Assembly (NCBI RefSeq): GCF_009812055.1
Contig: NZ_WQNH01000011.1
Span: forward strand, 62,001 to 126,000
From: Chelativorans xinjiangensis
Lineage (GTDB): Bacteria > Pseudomonadota > Alphaproteobacteria > Rhizobiales > Rhizobiaceae
Direction of reading: 5' to 3'
DNA: 64,000 nucleotides
In this document: one piece after another, positions 45,667 through 54,272 of the stretch
How positions within the stretch are numbered: position 1 is the stretch's first letter
How the letters are laid out: every line of letters begins with the position of its first letter
Position numbers and translations under genes: made by a program
Notes under the pieces: generated by a model
Seen by the model: the letters and a program-made list of their open reading frames with translations, nothing else
Told to the model about the DNA's origin: nothing
Databases searched by the model: none

Positions 45667-46350
45667 CGGCATTTCAAGGAAAACCCATCACTCGCATCAT
45701 CCCGGCCGCGCGACGACATGTGCGTACTACGTGCCCATCCCCACCCCACCGCGCGCGCGTCATCCCGGAAGTCGGAGCGAAGCGGAGACTGTCCGGGACC
45801 CATTCCGTGACTCGCCCACCTTCCGGAATGGGTCCCGGACAAGCCTTTCGGCTTTCCGGGATGACGCGCGCGGGTGGGACGACGCGCGTTGGGAAGGCGG
45901 CGGGCGCCCTTCACCTCAGCCGGCGATGCCTCGCCTGCGCGGGGATAAAATGTGGCGACAAAAATTCTTTCTTTCCTGCCAACCCATTGTTTTCCTTCGC
46001 TTCGGAATAATTTCTCCAACTTTTTTCGCAGGAAAATACGCCCCCCTGCCCAAACGCCCCCTACAATCCTCCCCATCGCTCTTGCGGGAACCGGATGCGC
46101 ACCGGGTGTTCGGGAGAGCGGCGGAGACCTCTCCCTTCGGGCTCGGTACCCGGAGGCCTGAGGGCCCGCGACAGGCCGGCGGTGCCGGGAGCGCTGGGTG
46201 ACAGCGTTGCCGGCATTGCGGAGAAGCCGCCAGGGCTTCTCGTCCGGCCCGGTAAAGCCCCCATTGGGTGCAGCCGGGAAGGGCGGGGAGGCCGAGTGAC
46301 CGGCCGACTGTCGGGACAGACTCCGGCGGGGCGCGTTGGACGCGCCTAAA
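45667..46350. repeat. Long mosaic repeat, copy A
   Basis: About 680 bp that, with the R1 copy before it, recurs in inverted orientation at 59665-60571. It holds a hairpin-rich piece (45770-45870, GTCCGGGACCCATTCCG and complement), a shared AT-richer core around 45945-46020 (GGGATAAAAT, then CAACCCATTGTTT), and a GC-rich structured block (46120-46340). Several frames are open here in both copies, but they lack ribosome sites and plausible composition. I do not call a gene. Confidence 0.8.
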
Positions 46351-46600
46351 AAATAATAGAGTGGCTCGGACAACGCGCCCCGCTTCCCACGTTCTTTGAC
46401 ATAGCCCGGCGGGGAAACCCCGCGCGGCAACGAATAAGCACGTCCTTCGCCAGGAAAGGCCCAACGCTCGCGCCTCCCCTCCCCCCTTCGACAAGCTCAG
46501 GATGGGGAGGGGTAAGGGGTGGGGGTCGTGGCGACGCGCATCTGCGCATCCCCAATGGCAAGAAAAGACAATCACCAACGACGGCAGGCGAGCGCGTCTA
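46351..46600. other. Intergenic region without recognisable gene
   Basis: About 250 bp between mosaic repeat A and the next palindromic repeat. It includes another copy of the CTTCGACAAGCTCAGGATGG module near 46485-46510, which also appears in R1. No coding region with a ribosome site was seen. Confidence 0.6.
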
Positions 46601-46702
46601 ACCCCTCCCCACAAGGGGGAGGGGGATCATGTCGTGCTCGACCGCGACGACCCTACCCGGCCGCTTCGCGGCTGCCCTTCCCTCGAGGGGGAGGGGAAAG
46701 GG
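46601..46702. repeat. Small palindromic repeat (CCCTCCCC-type arms)
   Basis: About 100 bp with arms ACCCCTCCCC / GGGGGAGGGGAAAGG around a centre holding CCGGCCGCTTCGCGGC, itself a hairpin. It is similar in plan to R1 but different in sequence. It lies immediately downstream of the PaaK-like gene stop and may act as a transcript 3' end. Confidence 0.6.
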
Positions 46703-46712
46703 AGTGCAACGG

Positions 46713-47963
46713 TTAGCCGGCGTAGTCCCGTTCGTCGGCGATCACCTTGCCGTCGTTGGGCAGCGAGCCCGGAGGGGCGATTTCCACCGCGCCGCCGAGC
46801 TTGGTGATCTCGCGCAGGGAAGCGGCGACGGCCTCGGTGTCGACCGATGCCCCGCCGGCCGGTTCCACGTGCAAGGCCATGACGTCAGCCGAGCCCTTTC
46901 GTGTCACCACCAGGCGCGCCCGCGAAAGCTCGCGGTGGCGCTTCATCAGCTCGGCCACCTGCTCGGGGTCGACGAACATGCCCTTGACCTTGGTGCGCTG
47001 GTCGGCGCGGCCCATCCAGCCCGTAATCCGCATGTTGGTGCGCCCGCAAGGGCTCACCCCCGGCAGAACGGCGGAGAGGTCGCCGGTGCCGAGCCGCACC
47101 AGCGGATAGGCAGGGTTGAAGCTGGTGACGACCACTTCGCCCACTTCGCCGTCCTCCACCGGCTCGCCGCTGCCGGGACGGACGATCTCGACGATCAGGT
47201 TCTCGTTCACCACCATGCCGGGCAGCGGGTTTTCTTCCGTATCCGCCGCCTCGTAGGCGATGACGCCGAACTCCGCCGTGGCATAACACTGGAAGACGCG
47301 GACGCCGCGCTCCGCATATTCCGCCCGCAGCGAGGGGAAGAGCGCGCCGCCGGAGACGAGGCCGAGGCGGAAGGAGGAAAGGTCCTTGTCCGCGTCCGCC
47401 GCCCGGTCGAGCATGACCTTCAGGAAATCCGGCGTGCCGCAATAAACCTGGGGCCTCAGCGCGCTTGCCGCCTCCACTTGGCCGTCCGTATTGCCGGTGC
47501 CGGCGGGAAAGACGGTGCAGCCGAAGGCGCGCGCGCCCTCGTCGAGCACGAAGCCGCCTGGCGTCATGTGGTAGGCGAAGGCGTTGTGGACGATGTCGCC
47601 GGGCCGCACGCCGGCGGCGAAGAAGGCGCGGGCGGCCTGCCAGGGGTCGGTGCCGGGCTGCGGCTCCCAGATGGGGCCGGGGGACATGAAGACGCGCGTG
47701 CCTTTCAACGCGTCGGCTGCAACAAAGCCGCCGAAGGGGGGCTCCTCGCGCTGGCGCTTCAGGAGTTCCGCCTTGCGCAGGACGGGCAGCCGGGCAAGGT
47801 CGCGGCGCGAGTGGATCTCCTCGGGCGCGATCCCGCCGAGCCAGCGGCGCAGGCCAGGCGCCTTTTCCATGGCGTCCGCCAGGAACGCCGGCAGCCGGGC
47901 GAAGAGCTCCATCTCCCGCTGCTGCGGCTCGCGGGTCTCGAGGCTGTCGAAATGCGCGCCCAT
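46713..47963 (-). CDS. Phenylacetate-CoA ligase-like AMP-forming adenylate enzyme
   Basis: 416 residues of the PaaK-type ANL superfamily. Features: SPGPIWEPQ near residue 95, YHMTPGGFVLDEGARAFGCTVFPAGTGNTDGQVEA (phosphate-loop-like), TPDFLKVML, QCYATAEFGVIAYE near 230, RLGTGDLSAVLPG and the terminal KVKGMFVDPEQV hinge. Such enzymes form aryl- or acyl-adenylates and CoA esters. It follows the metallopeptidase by 21 bp, in the same direction. The substrate is undetermined; no phenylacetate degradation genes are nearby. Confidence 0.87.
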   Translation of the reverse strand: MGAHFDSLETREPQQREMELFARLPAFLADAMEKAPGLRRWLGGIAPEEIHSRRDLARLPVLRKAELLKRQREEPPFGGFVAADALKGTRVFMSPGPIWEPQPGTDPWQAARAFFAAGVRPGDIVHNAFAYHMTPGGFVLDEGARAFGCTVFPAGTGNTDGQVEAASALRPQVYCGTPDFLKVMLDRAADADKDLSSFRLGLVSGGALFPSLRAEYAERGVRVFQCYATAEFGVIAYEAADTEENPLPGMVVNENLIVEIVRPGSGEPVEDGEVGEVVVTSFNPAYPLVRLGTGDLSAVLPGVSPCGRTNMRITGWMGRADQRTKVKGMFVDPEQVAELMKRHRELSRARLVVTRKGSADVMALHVEPAGGASVDTEAVAASLREITKLGGAVEIAPPGSLPNDGKVIADERDYAG

Positions 47964-47984
47964 GAACTCCTCCCTTTGCGCCCC

Positions 47985-48662
47985 TTATCGCAGGAGCCTG
48001 ATCCAGCGCGCAAGGTTGACGAGCGAAATCAGTGCGCCGGCGAGATAGGTGAAGGCGGCCGCGCGCAGGACGGAGCGCACGGCCGGCATATCGGCGGCGG
48101 CGACGTACTCGCCTTCGTCGAGGATCGGCAGCGCCTTGGCGAAGCTGGCGTCGAATTCGACCGGCAGGGTGACCAGATTGACGATGACGCGGACCGACAG
48201 GAGCCCGATGCCGACGGCGATCAGCGCCAGCATGGCCATCGGCGTGCGAACGAGGATCGCCAGGACAGGCGCGGCGACGAAGAAGACGCCGGCCAGCCGG
48301 TCCGTGGCCTGCGCCATGCGGGCCAGCACCTGCCGCATCGCCAGCAGCCTCTCGCCGCGCGCGTCCTGGATGGCGTGCGAGACCTCGTGTGCGGCGATCG
48401 CCACCGCCGACAGCGAACGCCCCGAATGGTGCCGCGGCAGCAGGCGGACGGCCTTGCCTTGAGGGTCGTAGTGGTCGCCGGCATCGGTGGTCTCGACGGT
48501 CACATGCGCCAGTCCGAAACGGTCGAGAAGGTGGCGGGCCAGCTCGCCGCCGGTGCCGGGCAGGTCCGGCCGGTCGGCGGCGTGGCGGGAAAGCGTATGG
48601 CGCACCCAGAGCTGCGGCAGTACGACGATGGCGAGGATGGCAAGAGCGGCAAAGCCTATCAT
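47985..48662 (-). CDS. YugP-family membrane zinc metallopeptidase
   Basis: 225 residues. N-terminal helix (MIGFAALAILAIVVLPQLWV), followed by the zinc motif HEVSH in AIAAHEVSHAIQDARG near residue 90, and two further helices (VFFVAAPVLAILV, MLALIAVGIGLLSVRVIV). The extra LPVEFDASFAKALPIL element matches family members of unknown substrate. It is upstream of, and probably co-transcribed with, the PaaK-like gene. A dispersed repeat occupies the space before its start. Confidence 0.9.
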   Translation of the reverse strand: MIGFAALAILAIVVLPQLWVRHTLSRHAADRPDLPGTGGELARHLLDRFGLAHVTVETTDAGDHYDPQGKAVRLLPRHHSGRSLSAVAIAAHEVSHAIQDARGERLLAMRQVLARMAQATDRLAGVFFVAAPVLAILVRTPMAMLALIAVGIGLLSVRVIVNLVTLPVEFDASFAKALPILDEGEYVAAADMPAVRSVLRAAAFTYLAGALISLVNLARWIRLLR

Positions 48663-48695
48663 CCGGCCACCTCCGCCGCCGGCAGCGGTCTCCTA

Positions 48696-48798
48696 GAGCA
48701 ATTCCAGGAAAAGTGGAAACCGGTTTTCCGTCCGGAATTGCGACAAAACAATGAGTTAGACCAGTTCATCGATTCCGTGAAACGATGAACTGGTCTAG
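48696..48798. repeat. Stem-loop intergenic repeat (family R2)
   Basis: About 103 bp. GACCAGTTCATCG and CGATGAACTGGTC form a perfect 13-bp stem around an 11-base loop at its right end, preceded by AACCGGTTTTCCGTCC. The other copy at 38419-38500 has one stem mismatch. It lies between the metallopeptidase start and the Omp10-like gene stop, where it could end the Omp10 transcript. Confidence 0.9.
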
Positions 48799-48804
48799 AA
48801 GAGG

Positions 48805-49188
48805 TCAGCCCGCCCGGGTCAGAACGAAATTCTGCCCTGCAGAGCTCGTGCAGTTCATCTGGTTGAAGCGGCCGCCGGCTGCGCCGACCTTCAGACAGTT
48901 GACGGTCTGCGGCTCGCGGACGCGGGACTGCACCGATATCTGCACCATGCCGCCCGGCTGCTCCTGATAGCTTCCGGTGGCGAGAACCTCCCCGGTGTCG
49001 GCTGCTCGGGTCTCGAAGGCGCCGCCTCTGAAGCTGGACATGATCCCCTCGGCACCAAGCCATTGTCCCTCCACGCCGCTCTGCCGTATCGGAGCAGGCC
49101 CCCCTCCCGAACCGACCATCGCACAGCCGGAAACGGCCAGCATGGACGCCAGGGCCGCGCAGGAAACAGATTTTCGAAACGTGACCAT
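48805..49188 (-). CDS. omp10: Omp10-family outer-membrane lipoprotein
   Basis: 127 residues. Sec signal with lipobox (MLAVSGC) at about residue 21. The mature part, GVEGQWLGAEGIMSSFRGGAFETR and MNCTSSAGQNFVLTR, matches the Brucella Omp10 outer-membrane lipoprotein pattern as I know it. The ATG at 49188 with GAGGAGG upstream gives a proper leader. It is downstream of homospermidine synthase on the same strand, 80 bp away, but the spacing does not prove an operon. Omp10 homologues are largely limited to Hyphomicrobiales, supporting the taxonomic call. Confidence 0.88.
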   Translation of the reverse strand: MVTFRKSVSCAALASMLAVSGCAMVGSGGGPAPIRQSGVEGQWLGAEGIMSSFRGGAFETRAADTGEVLATGSYQEQPGGMVQISVQSRVREPQTVNCLKVGAAGGRFNQMNCTSSAGQNFVLTRAG

Positions 49189-49268
49189 GACGGCCTCCTC
49201 ATGTAAGGGAAGTGGCTTTTTCGCCGGTCTTTCAGTGAAAAGGCAAGCGAAAGTCGCCGCACAGCGCG

Positions 49269-50714
49269 CTAACGCACCAAGATGTTGCGGAATTGCCATG
49301 GGTCCTCCTCGTCGAGGTCCTCGGGGAAAAGGCCCGGCCGTTCATCGATCGGCGTCCAGTCGGTGTAATAGCCTTTCACCGGCCCGAGATACGGAAGCTG
49401 GATTTCAAGGCAGCGCCGATAGTCCATCTCGTCGGTCTCGACGATGCCGGCCTCCGGGTTTTCCAGCGCCCACACCATGCCGGCCAGCACGGCGGAGGTC
49501 ACCTGCAGGCCGGTCGCATTCTGGTAAGGGGCGATCTCGCGCGTCTCCTCCAGCGAGAGCTGCGAGCCGTACCAGTAGGCATTCTTGTCATGGCCATAGA
49601 TAAGCACGCCCAGTTCGTCGATGCCGTCGACCAGCTCGTTCTCGTCGAGCACGTGCTGGACCGGCTGCGGCTTGCCGGCGGCGCCGAACATCTCGTGCAG
49701 CGACAGCACCGCGTCGTTGCAGGGGTGGTAGGCGTAGTGGCAGGTTGGGCGGTAGGCGGCCTCGCCGTTACCCCCACGCAGGGTGAAGTAGTCGGCGATC
49801 GAGACGGACTCGTTGTGGGTGACGAGGAAGCCGTATTGGGATCCGGGCGTCGGGCACCAGGTGCGCACGCGGGTATTCGCCCCCGGCTGTTCCAGGAAGA
49901 TCGCCGCCTTGCACCCCTCCTTCTGTTCGCGCGCGTTCTCCGGCTTCCACTTCTCGTGCGTGCCCCAGCCAAGTTCGGCCGGCTGCATGCCTTCCGAGAC
50001 GAAGCCCTCGACGGACCAGGTGTTCCAGAAAACGTCCATGGGCTTGGGGTTCCTGGCGCGCTGGGTGTCGCGCTCGGCGATGTGGATGCCCTTGACGCCG
50101 GCCTTCTTCATGAGCGCGGCCCAGCCTTCACGGTCGTCCGGGCCGGGCTCCTCGAAATCGAGCTTCATATCCCTCGCCAGATTGACGAGCCCCTTCTTGA
50201 CGAACCAGGAGACCATGCCCGGATTGGCGCCGCAGCAGGAGACGGCGGTGGTGCCGCCGGGGTTCTTCTGCTTTTCCCGGCGCACGGTTTCACGCAGCGC
50301 ATAATTGGTGCGCGAGGCGTTGTCGGCGGTTGTGTCGAAGTAGAAGCCCAACCACGGCTCCACGACGGTGTCGATGTAAAGCACGCCGAGCCTGCGGCAG
50401 AGCTTCATGAGGTCGAGCGAGGAGGTGTCGACGGAGAGGTTGACGCAGAAGCCCTGGCCCTCGCCTTCGGTGAGAAGCGGGGTGAGGAACGCCTCGTAGT
50501 TCGCCGGGGTCACGGCTTCCTTCACGAACTTGATGCCGCGCTCGTCGAGCAGCTTGCGGTCGGTGTCGACCGGGTCGATGACCACCATGCGTGATTTGTC
50601 GAAGTTGAAATGGCGTTCGATGAGGGGCAGCGTTCCACGGCCGATCGAGCCGAAGCCGATCATGACGACAGGGCCGGTGATCTCACCGTGAATGGGCCAG
50701 TCTTTGTTAGCCAT
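49269..50714 (-). CDS. hss: Homospermidine synthase
   Basis: 481 residues. NAD-binding start VVMIGFGSIGRGTLPLIERHF near residue 15, then CVNLSVDTSSLDLM near 90, YIDTVVEPWLGFY, CGANPGMVSWFVKKGL near 160 and WCPTPGSQYGFLVTHNES near 290. The enzyme makes homospermidine from putrescine, the major polyamine of many rhizobia. No ornithine decarboxylase is adjacent. The start has GGGG upstream at normal distance. The match is full length. Confidence 0.96.
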   Translation of the reverse strand: MANKDWPIHGEITGPVVMIGFGSIGRGTLPLIERHFNFDKSRMVVIDPVDTDRKLLDERGIKFVKEAVTPANYEAFLTPLLTEGEGQGFCVNLSVDTSSLDLMKLCRRLGVLYIDTVVEPWLGFYFDTTADNASRTNYALRETVRREKQKNPGGTTAVSCCGANPGMVSWFVKKGLVNLARDMKLDFEEPGPDDREGWAALMKKAGVKGIHIAERDTQRARNPKPMDVFWNTWSVEGFVSEGMQPAELGWGTHEKWKPENAREQKEGCKAAIFLEQPGANTRVRTWCPTPGSQYGFLVTHNESVSIADYFTLRGGNGEAAYRPTCHYAYHPCNDAVLSLHEMFGAAGKPQPVQHVLDENELVDGIDELGVLIYGHDKNAYWYGSQLSLEETREIAPYQNATGLQVTSAVLAGMVWALENPEAGIVETDEMDYRRCLEIQLPYLGPVKGYYTDWTPIDERPGLFPEDLDEEDPWQFRNILVR

Positions 50715-50804
50715 TTCAGGGGGGTTCTCCTCGTTGGGCGTGCGTGAAGACCTACGGTCAAAACACAGAACGGCGTCACAATAAAGGGAGAAAGCGCCGG
50801 CGGC

Positions 50805-52043
50805 TCACGGGGAGGCGGGTACCTCGCCCGTGGCGAAACCGGCCTTCAGGAGGCATTCGGCGTACTCCCCGCGGGCCGTGGAATCGAAGACCACGCCGCC
50901 GCCCACGTTGAAGACGGCCTCGCCGCCCGGATAGAGGGAGATGGTGCGGATGGCTACGTTGAAGCGCATGCGCCCGTCGGGCGCGGCCCAGCCGACAGCG
51001 CCGCAATAGACGTCCCGCGGGGCGGCCTCCAGCTCTCGCAGGATCTTCATGGCGCTGATCTTCGGCGCACCGGTGACGGAGCCGCAGGGGAAGAGTGCGG
51101 AGAGGATGTCGGCGAAGGTCACGCCTCGCGAGAGCTTGGCGCGCACGCGGCTGATCATCTGGTGCACGGTTGGGTAGGTCTCGACATGGAAGAGCTCCGG
51201 GACGTCCAGCGTGCCGACCTCTGTGATACGCGAGATATCGTTGCGCAACAGGTCGACGATCATGCGGTTTTCCGCCTGGTTCTTCGGGTCGTTGCGCAGC
51301 GCTTCCTTGAGGGCGGCGTCCTCCTCGGCCGTCTTGCCGCGTGCCATGGTGCCCTTCATGGGCAGCGTTTCGATCCAGCCGTCGGCCGAGACCTCGAAAA
51401 AAAGCTCTGGCGAGCGCGACAGCACCACCGGGCCGCCGAGATCGATGAAGGCAGCGTAGCGCACGGGTTGGCGCGCCGTCAGTGCGTCGAAGAGCGCCAG
51501 CGGCTCGCCTTGCCAGCGGGCGGCGACGGGAAAAGTGAGGTTGCCCTGGTAGCAATCGCCGCGGCGCAAATGGCGGTGGAGGCGGGCGAAGCGCGTTTCG
51601 TAATCTGAAAAGCTCCAGGTGGCGCGCGGGGCAAAAAGGCCGGGGGATGTGTCGGTGGCCGGCTGCTCCGTCGCGTCGATATCCGCCGGCGCACCGAAGA
51701 CGCCGAGGCACAAGAGCGGCGCGCGCCGTATTTCCGGCAGGTAGGGCACCAGCGCCGGCTCGAGCACGTAGCCTGCTTCGTAGGAGATGTAGCCGGCTAG
51801 CCATTTTCCCCCGCCGCGTGCCGCTTCCGCTCGTTCAAGCGCGGGGAGGAGTTCGGCCGGCTCGTGGGCCAGGAGGATTTCCTCCGGCGCGGCGAAGCTC
51901 AGCGCCTCGCCTTGCAGGTCATTGCGAAAGAGCGCGACTTGGCGGCTTGGGCCTGAATGAACGTGTATTTCTGGCGCTTGAGACAGGCCAGAGGCCCGTT
52001 TATCTCTGCGCCCCTTCGCGCCCCCCTCTGTCCTGCCGGACAT
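50805..52043 (-). CDS. pabB: Aminodeoxychorismate synthase component I
   Basis: About 413 codons as drawn. The chorismate-binding domain reads CYQGNLTFPVA near residue 130, LSRSPELFF, PMKGTMARG (the Lys distinguishing PabB from anthranilate synthase), ENRMIVDLLRNDISRI, LFPCGSVTGAPKISAM and DVYCGAVGWAAPDG. It makes 4-amino-4-deoxychorismate for folate with a PabA partner, not seen here. The N-terminal end is uncertain: coding sequence begins near 51980, but no ATG or GTG fits until an ATG at 52043 inside the R1 repeat. I chose that one, though its GGGGGAG abuts the start codon. Confidence 0.88.
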   Translation of the reverse strand: MSGRTEGGAKGRRDKRASGLSQAPEIHVHSGPSRQVALFRNDLQGEALSFAAPEEILLAHEPAELLPALERAEAARGGGKWLAGYISYEAGYVLEPALVPYLPEIRRAPLLCLGVFGAPADIDATEQPATDTSPGLFAPRATWSFSDYETRFARLHRHLRRGDCYQGNLTFPVAARWQGEPLALFDALTARQPVRYAAFIDLGGPVVLSRSPELFFEVSADGWIETLPMKGTMARGKTAEEDAALKEALRNDPKNQAENRMIVDLLRNDISRITEVGTLDVPELFHVETYPTVHQMISRVRAKLSRGVTFADILSALFPCGSVTGAPKISAMKILRELEAAPRDVYCGAVGWAAPDGRMRFNVAIRTISLYPGGEAVFNVGGGVVFDSTARGEYAECLLKAGFATGEVPASP

Positions 52044-52188
52044 CTCCCCCACGAGGGGGGAGATTATACTTGCCGCTTGCTCCGGCGTCTCTCCTGCAAC
52101 GTTGACGGCTGGCGAAACCATCCGTGACGGCCAATCTCCCCCCGTGTGGGGGAGATGTCCGGCAGGACAGAGGGGGGCGCGAAGGGGC
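52011..52188. repeat. Palindromic intergenic repeat R1, pabB-pepF copy
   Basis: About 178 bp, complete: CCCCTTCGCGCCCCCC start, arms CATCTCCCCCACGAG and CCCGTGTGGGGGAGATG around a central unique part, then the complementary end. It separates pabB from pepF and overlaps the probable pabB start. Confidence 0.9.
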
Positions 52189-52211
52189 ATCGACATATCG
52201 AAGTTACGATA

Positions 52212-54074
52212 TCACTCCTCGTCCAGCTCTTGCAGCTCGTCGATAAGCCCTTCGATGACGGCAAGCCCCTTGCCCCAGAAGGCGGGATCGGAGGCGTCGA
52301 GGCCGAAGGGCGCCAGAAGCTGCGAATGATGCTTCGTGCCGCCGGCCTTCAGAAGCTCGAAATACTTCTCCTGAAAGCCTTTCTCGGCTTGGCTGTAGAC
52401 GGCGAAGAGGGAATTCACCAGGCAATCGCCGAAGGCATAGGCGTAGACGTAGAAGGGCGAGTGGATGAAGTGCGGGATATAGGCCCAGAACGTCTCGTAG
52501 CCCTCGCGCAGCTTCACCGCCGGTCCCAGGCTCTCGGCCTGCACCTCCAGCCACAGTTCGCCCAGCCGGTCCGACGTCAGCTCGCCCTTGCGGCGCTCGA
52601 TGTGCACCTTGCGCTCGAACTCGTAGAAGGCGATCTGGCGCACCACCGTGTTGATCATGTCCTCCACCTTCTGCGCCAGCATGGCCTTGCGCTCGCGCCG
52701 GTCGGTGGTGCGGTCGATGAGCGAGCGGAAGGTCAGCATCTCGCCGAAGACGGAGGCAGTTTCGGCCAAGGTCAGCGGCGTCGCCGACATCAGCGCCCCC
52801 TGCTCGCCCGCCAGCACCTGATGCACGCCGTGGCCGAGCTCGTGGGCGAGCGTCATCACGTCGCGCGGTTTGCCCATGTAGTTCAAGAGCACGTAGGGGT
52901 GCACGGAGGGCACCGTGGGATGGGCAAAGGCGCCAGGCGCCTTGCCGGGCCGCACCGGCGCGTCGATCCAGTTGTGTTCGAAGAAGCGGCCGGCGATCTC
53001 CGCCATCTCCGGAGCGAAGGAGCGATAGGCCGAGAGCACCGTTTCCCTGGCCTCGTCCCAGCCGATGACGGTTTGCGGCGCCTCGGGCAGGGGGGCGTTG
53101 CGGTCCCAGTGGCTGAGCGCGTCCATGCCGAGCCACTTGGCCTTCATAGCGTAGTAGCGGTGCGAGAGGCGCGGGAAGGCTTCGCGCACGGAGCTTGCCA
53201 GCGCATCCACCACCTCTCGCTCAACCCGGTTGGCGAGATGGCGTGAATCGGCCACGTCGGCGAAGCTGCGCCAGCGGTCGGAGATTTCCTTGTCCTTGGC
53301 AAGCGTGTTGGTGACGAGCGTGAAGAGGCGGATGTGCTCGCCGAGCGTCGCCGAGAGCGCCTCGGCCGCCTTGCGCCGCTTCTCGCCGTCGGCATCCTGC
53401 AAAAGGTTCAGCGTCGGCTCGAGCGTCAACTCCTCGCCGTCGACGGCAAAGCGCAGGCTCGTCATGGTCTCGTCGAAGAGGCGGTTCCAGGCGCCGTGCC
53501 CGACCATCGAGCTTTCATGGAAAAGCTGTTCGATGCGGTCTTCGAGCTGGTGCGGCCTGTCCTTGCGGATGTCCAGCACCCAAGGGCGGTAGTGGCCGAA
53601 AAGCGCATCCTGTTCGAGCGCGGTGTCGATCAGTGCGTCGTCGATCTTGTTCAGTTCGAGCGTGAAGAAGAGGAGCCGCGTGCTGGCGTCGGTCAGCTTC
53701 TCCTGGACGTCGCCGTAGAATTTCGCGCGCTTTGGATCCGACGTGTCGGAGGCGTAGATGAGGCCGGCATAGGAGCCGATGCGGCCGAAAAGCTCGTCGA
53801 GCCCTTCATAGGCGCGCACTGCCTCGCCCAGCCGTCCCTCGCTTCCCTTCGCCGCCTCGTCCGCCAGACGGCCCTTCCACGCTTCCTCGAAAGCACGGGC
53901 CTCGCGCTCGGCGCGCGTCAGGTCGTCGGTTACCTCGCTGCTGTCCATCGCCGGGTAGAGATCGGCAAGGTTCCACTCGGGCAGGTTGCCGAGATCGGCT
54001 GCTTTGCGGGCGTCTGCGACCGCGGCTTCCGCTGCGCGGGCGATGTTGCCGGACCGATCTGGGGATAGAGCCAT
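52212..54074 (-). CDS. pepF: Oligoendopeptidase F (M3 family)
   Basis: 620 residues. The zinc motif is HELGHGVHQ near residue 400, with the third ligand in the following ETASVFGEM. The C-terminal GYETFWAYIPHFIHSPFYVYAYAFG segment is standard for PepF. No leader peptide is present, so it is cytoplasmic and trims short peptides. It diverges from the response regulator gene. The gene appears complete. Confidence 0.95.
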   Translation of the reverse strand: MALSPDRSGNIARAAEAAVADARKAADLGNLPEWNLADLYPAMDSSEVTDDLTRAEREARAFEEAWKGRLADEAAKGSEGRLGEAVRAYEGLDELFGRIGSYAGLIYASDTSDPKRAKFYGDVQEKLTDASTRLLFFTLELNKIDDALIDTALEQDALFGHYRPWVLDIRKDRPHQLEDRIEQLFHESSMVGHGAWNRLFDETMTSLRFAVDGEELTLEPTLNLLQDADGEKRRKAAEALSATLGEHIRLFTLVTNTLAKDKEISDRWRSFADVADSRHLANRVEREVVDALASSVREAFPRLSHRYYAMKAKWLGMDALSHWDRNAPLPEAPQTVIGWDEARETVLSAYRSFAPEMAEIAGRFFEHNWIDAPVRPGKAPGAFAHPTVPSVHPYVLLNYMGKPRDVMTLAHELGHGVHQVLAGEQGALMSATPLTLAETASVFGEMLTFRSLIDRTTDRRERKAMLAQKVEDMINTVVRQIAFYEFERKVHIERRKGELTSDRLGELWLEVQAESLGPAVKLREGYETFWAYIPHFIHSPFYVYAYAFGDCLVNSLFAVYSQAEKGFQEKYFELLKAGGTKHHSQLLAPFGLDASDPAFWGKGLAVIEGLIDELQELDEE

Positions 54075-54272
54075 GAGGGGGTACTCCTGTCTGCGGGCTC
54101 AAAGCCCGTTCGAGCTGCGGAACGGATTCTTAGTTTCCTGAAAGGAATCTGTCTTTTTTGATATCAAGGATTCATTCACCGGGTTTCTTGAATGCCTGTT
54201 TAGAAGCCTGTGCCATGTTGTTCCAGTCCGCCAACAAGCGCATTTGCGCGTTTCTTTAAAGCTGTTGTATTC

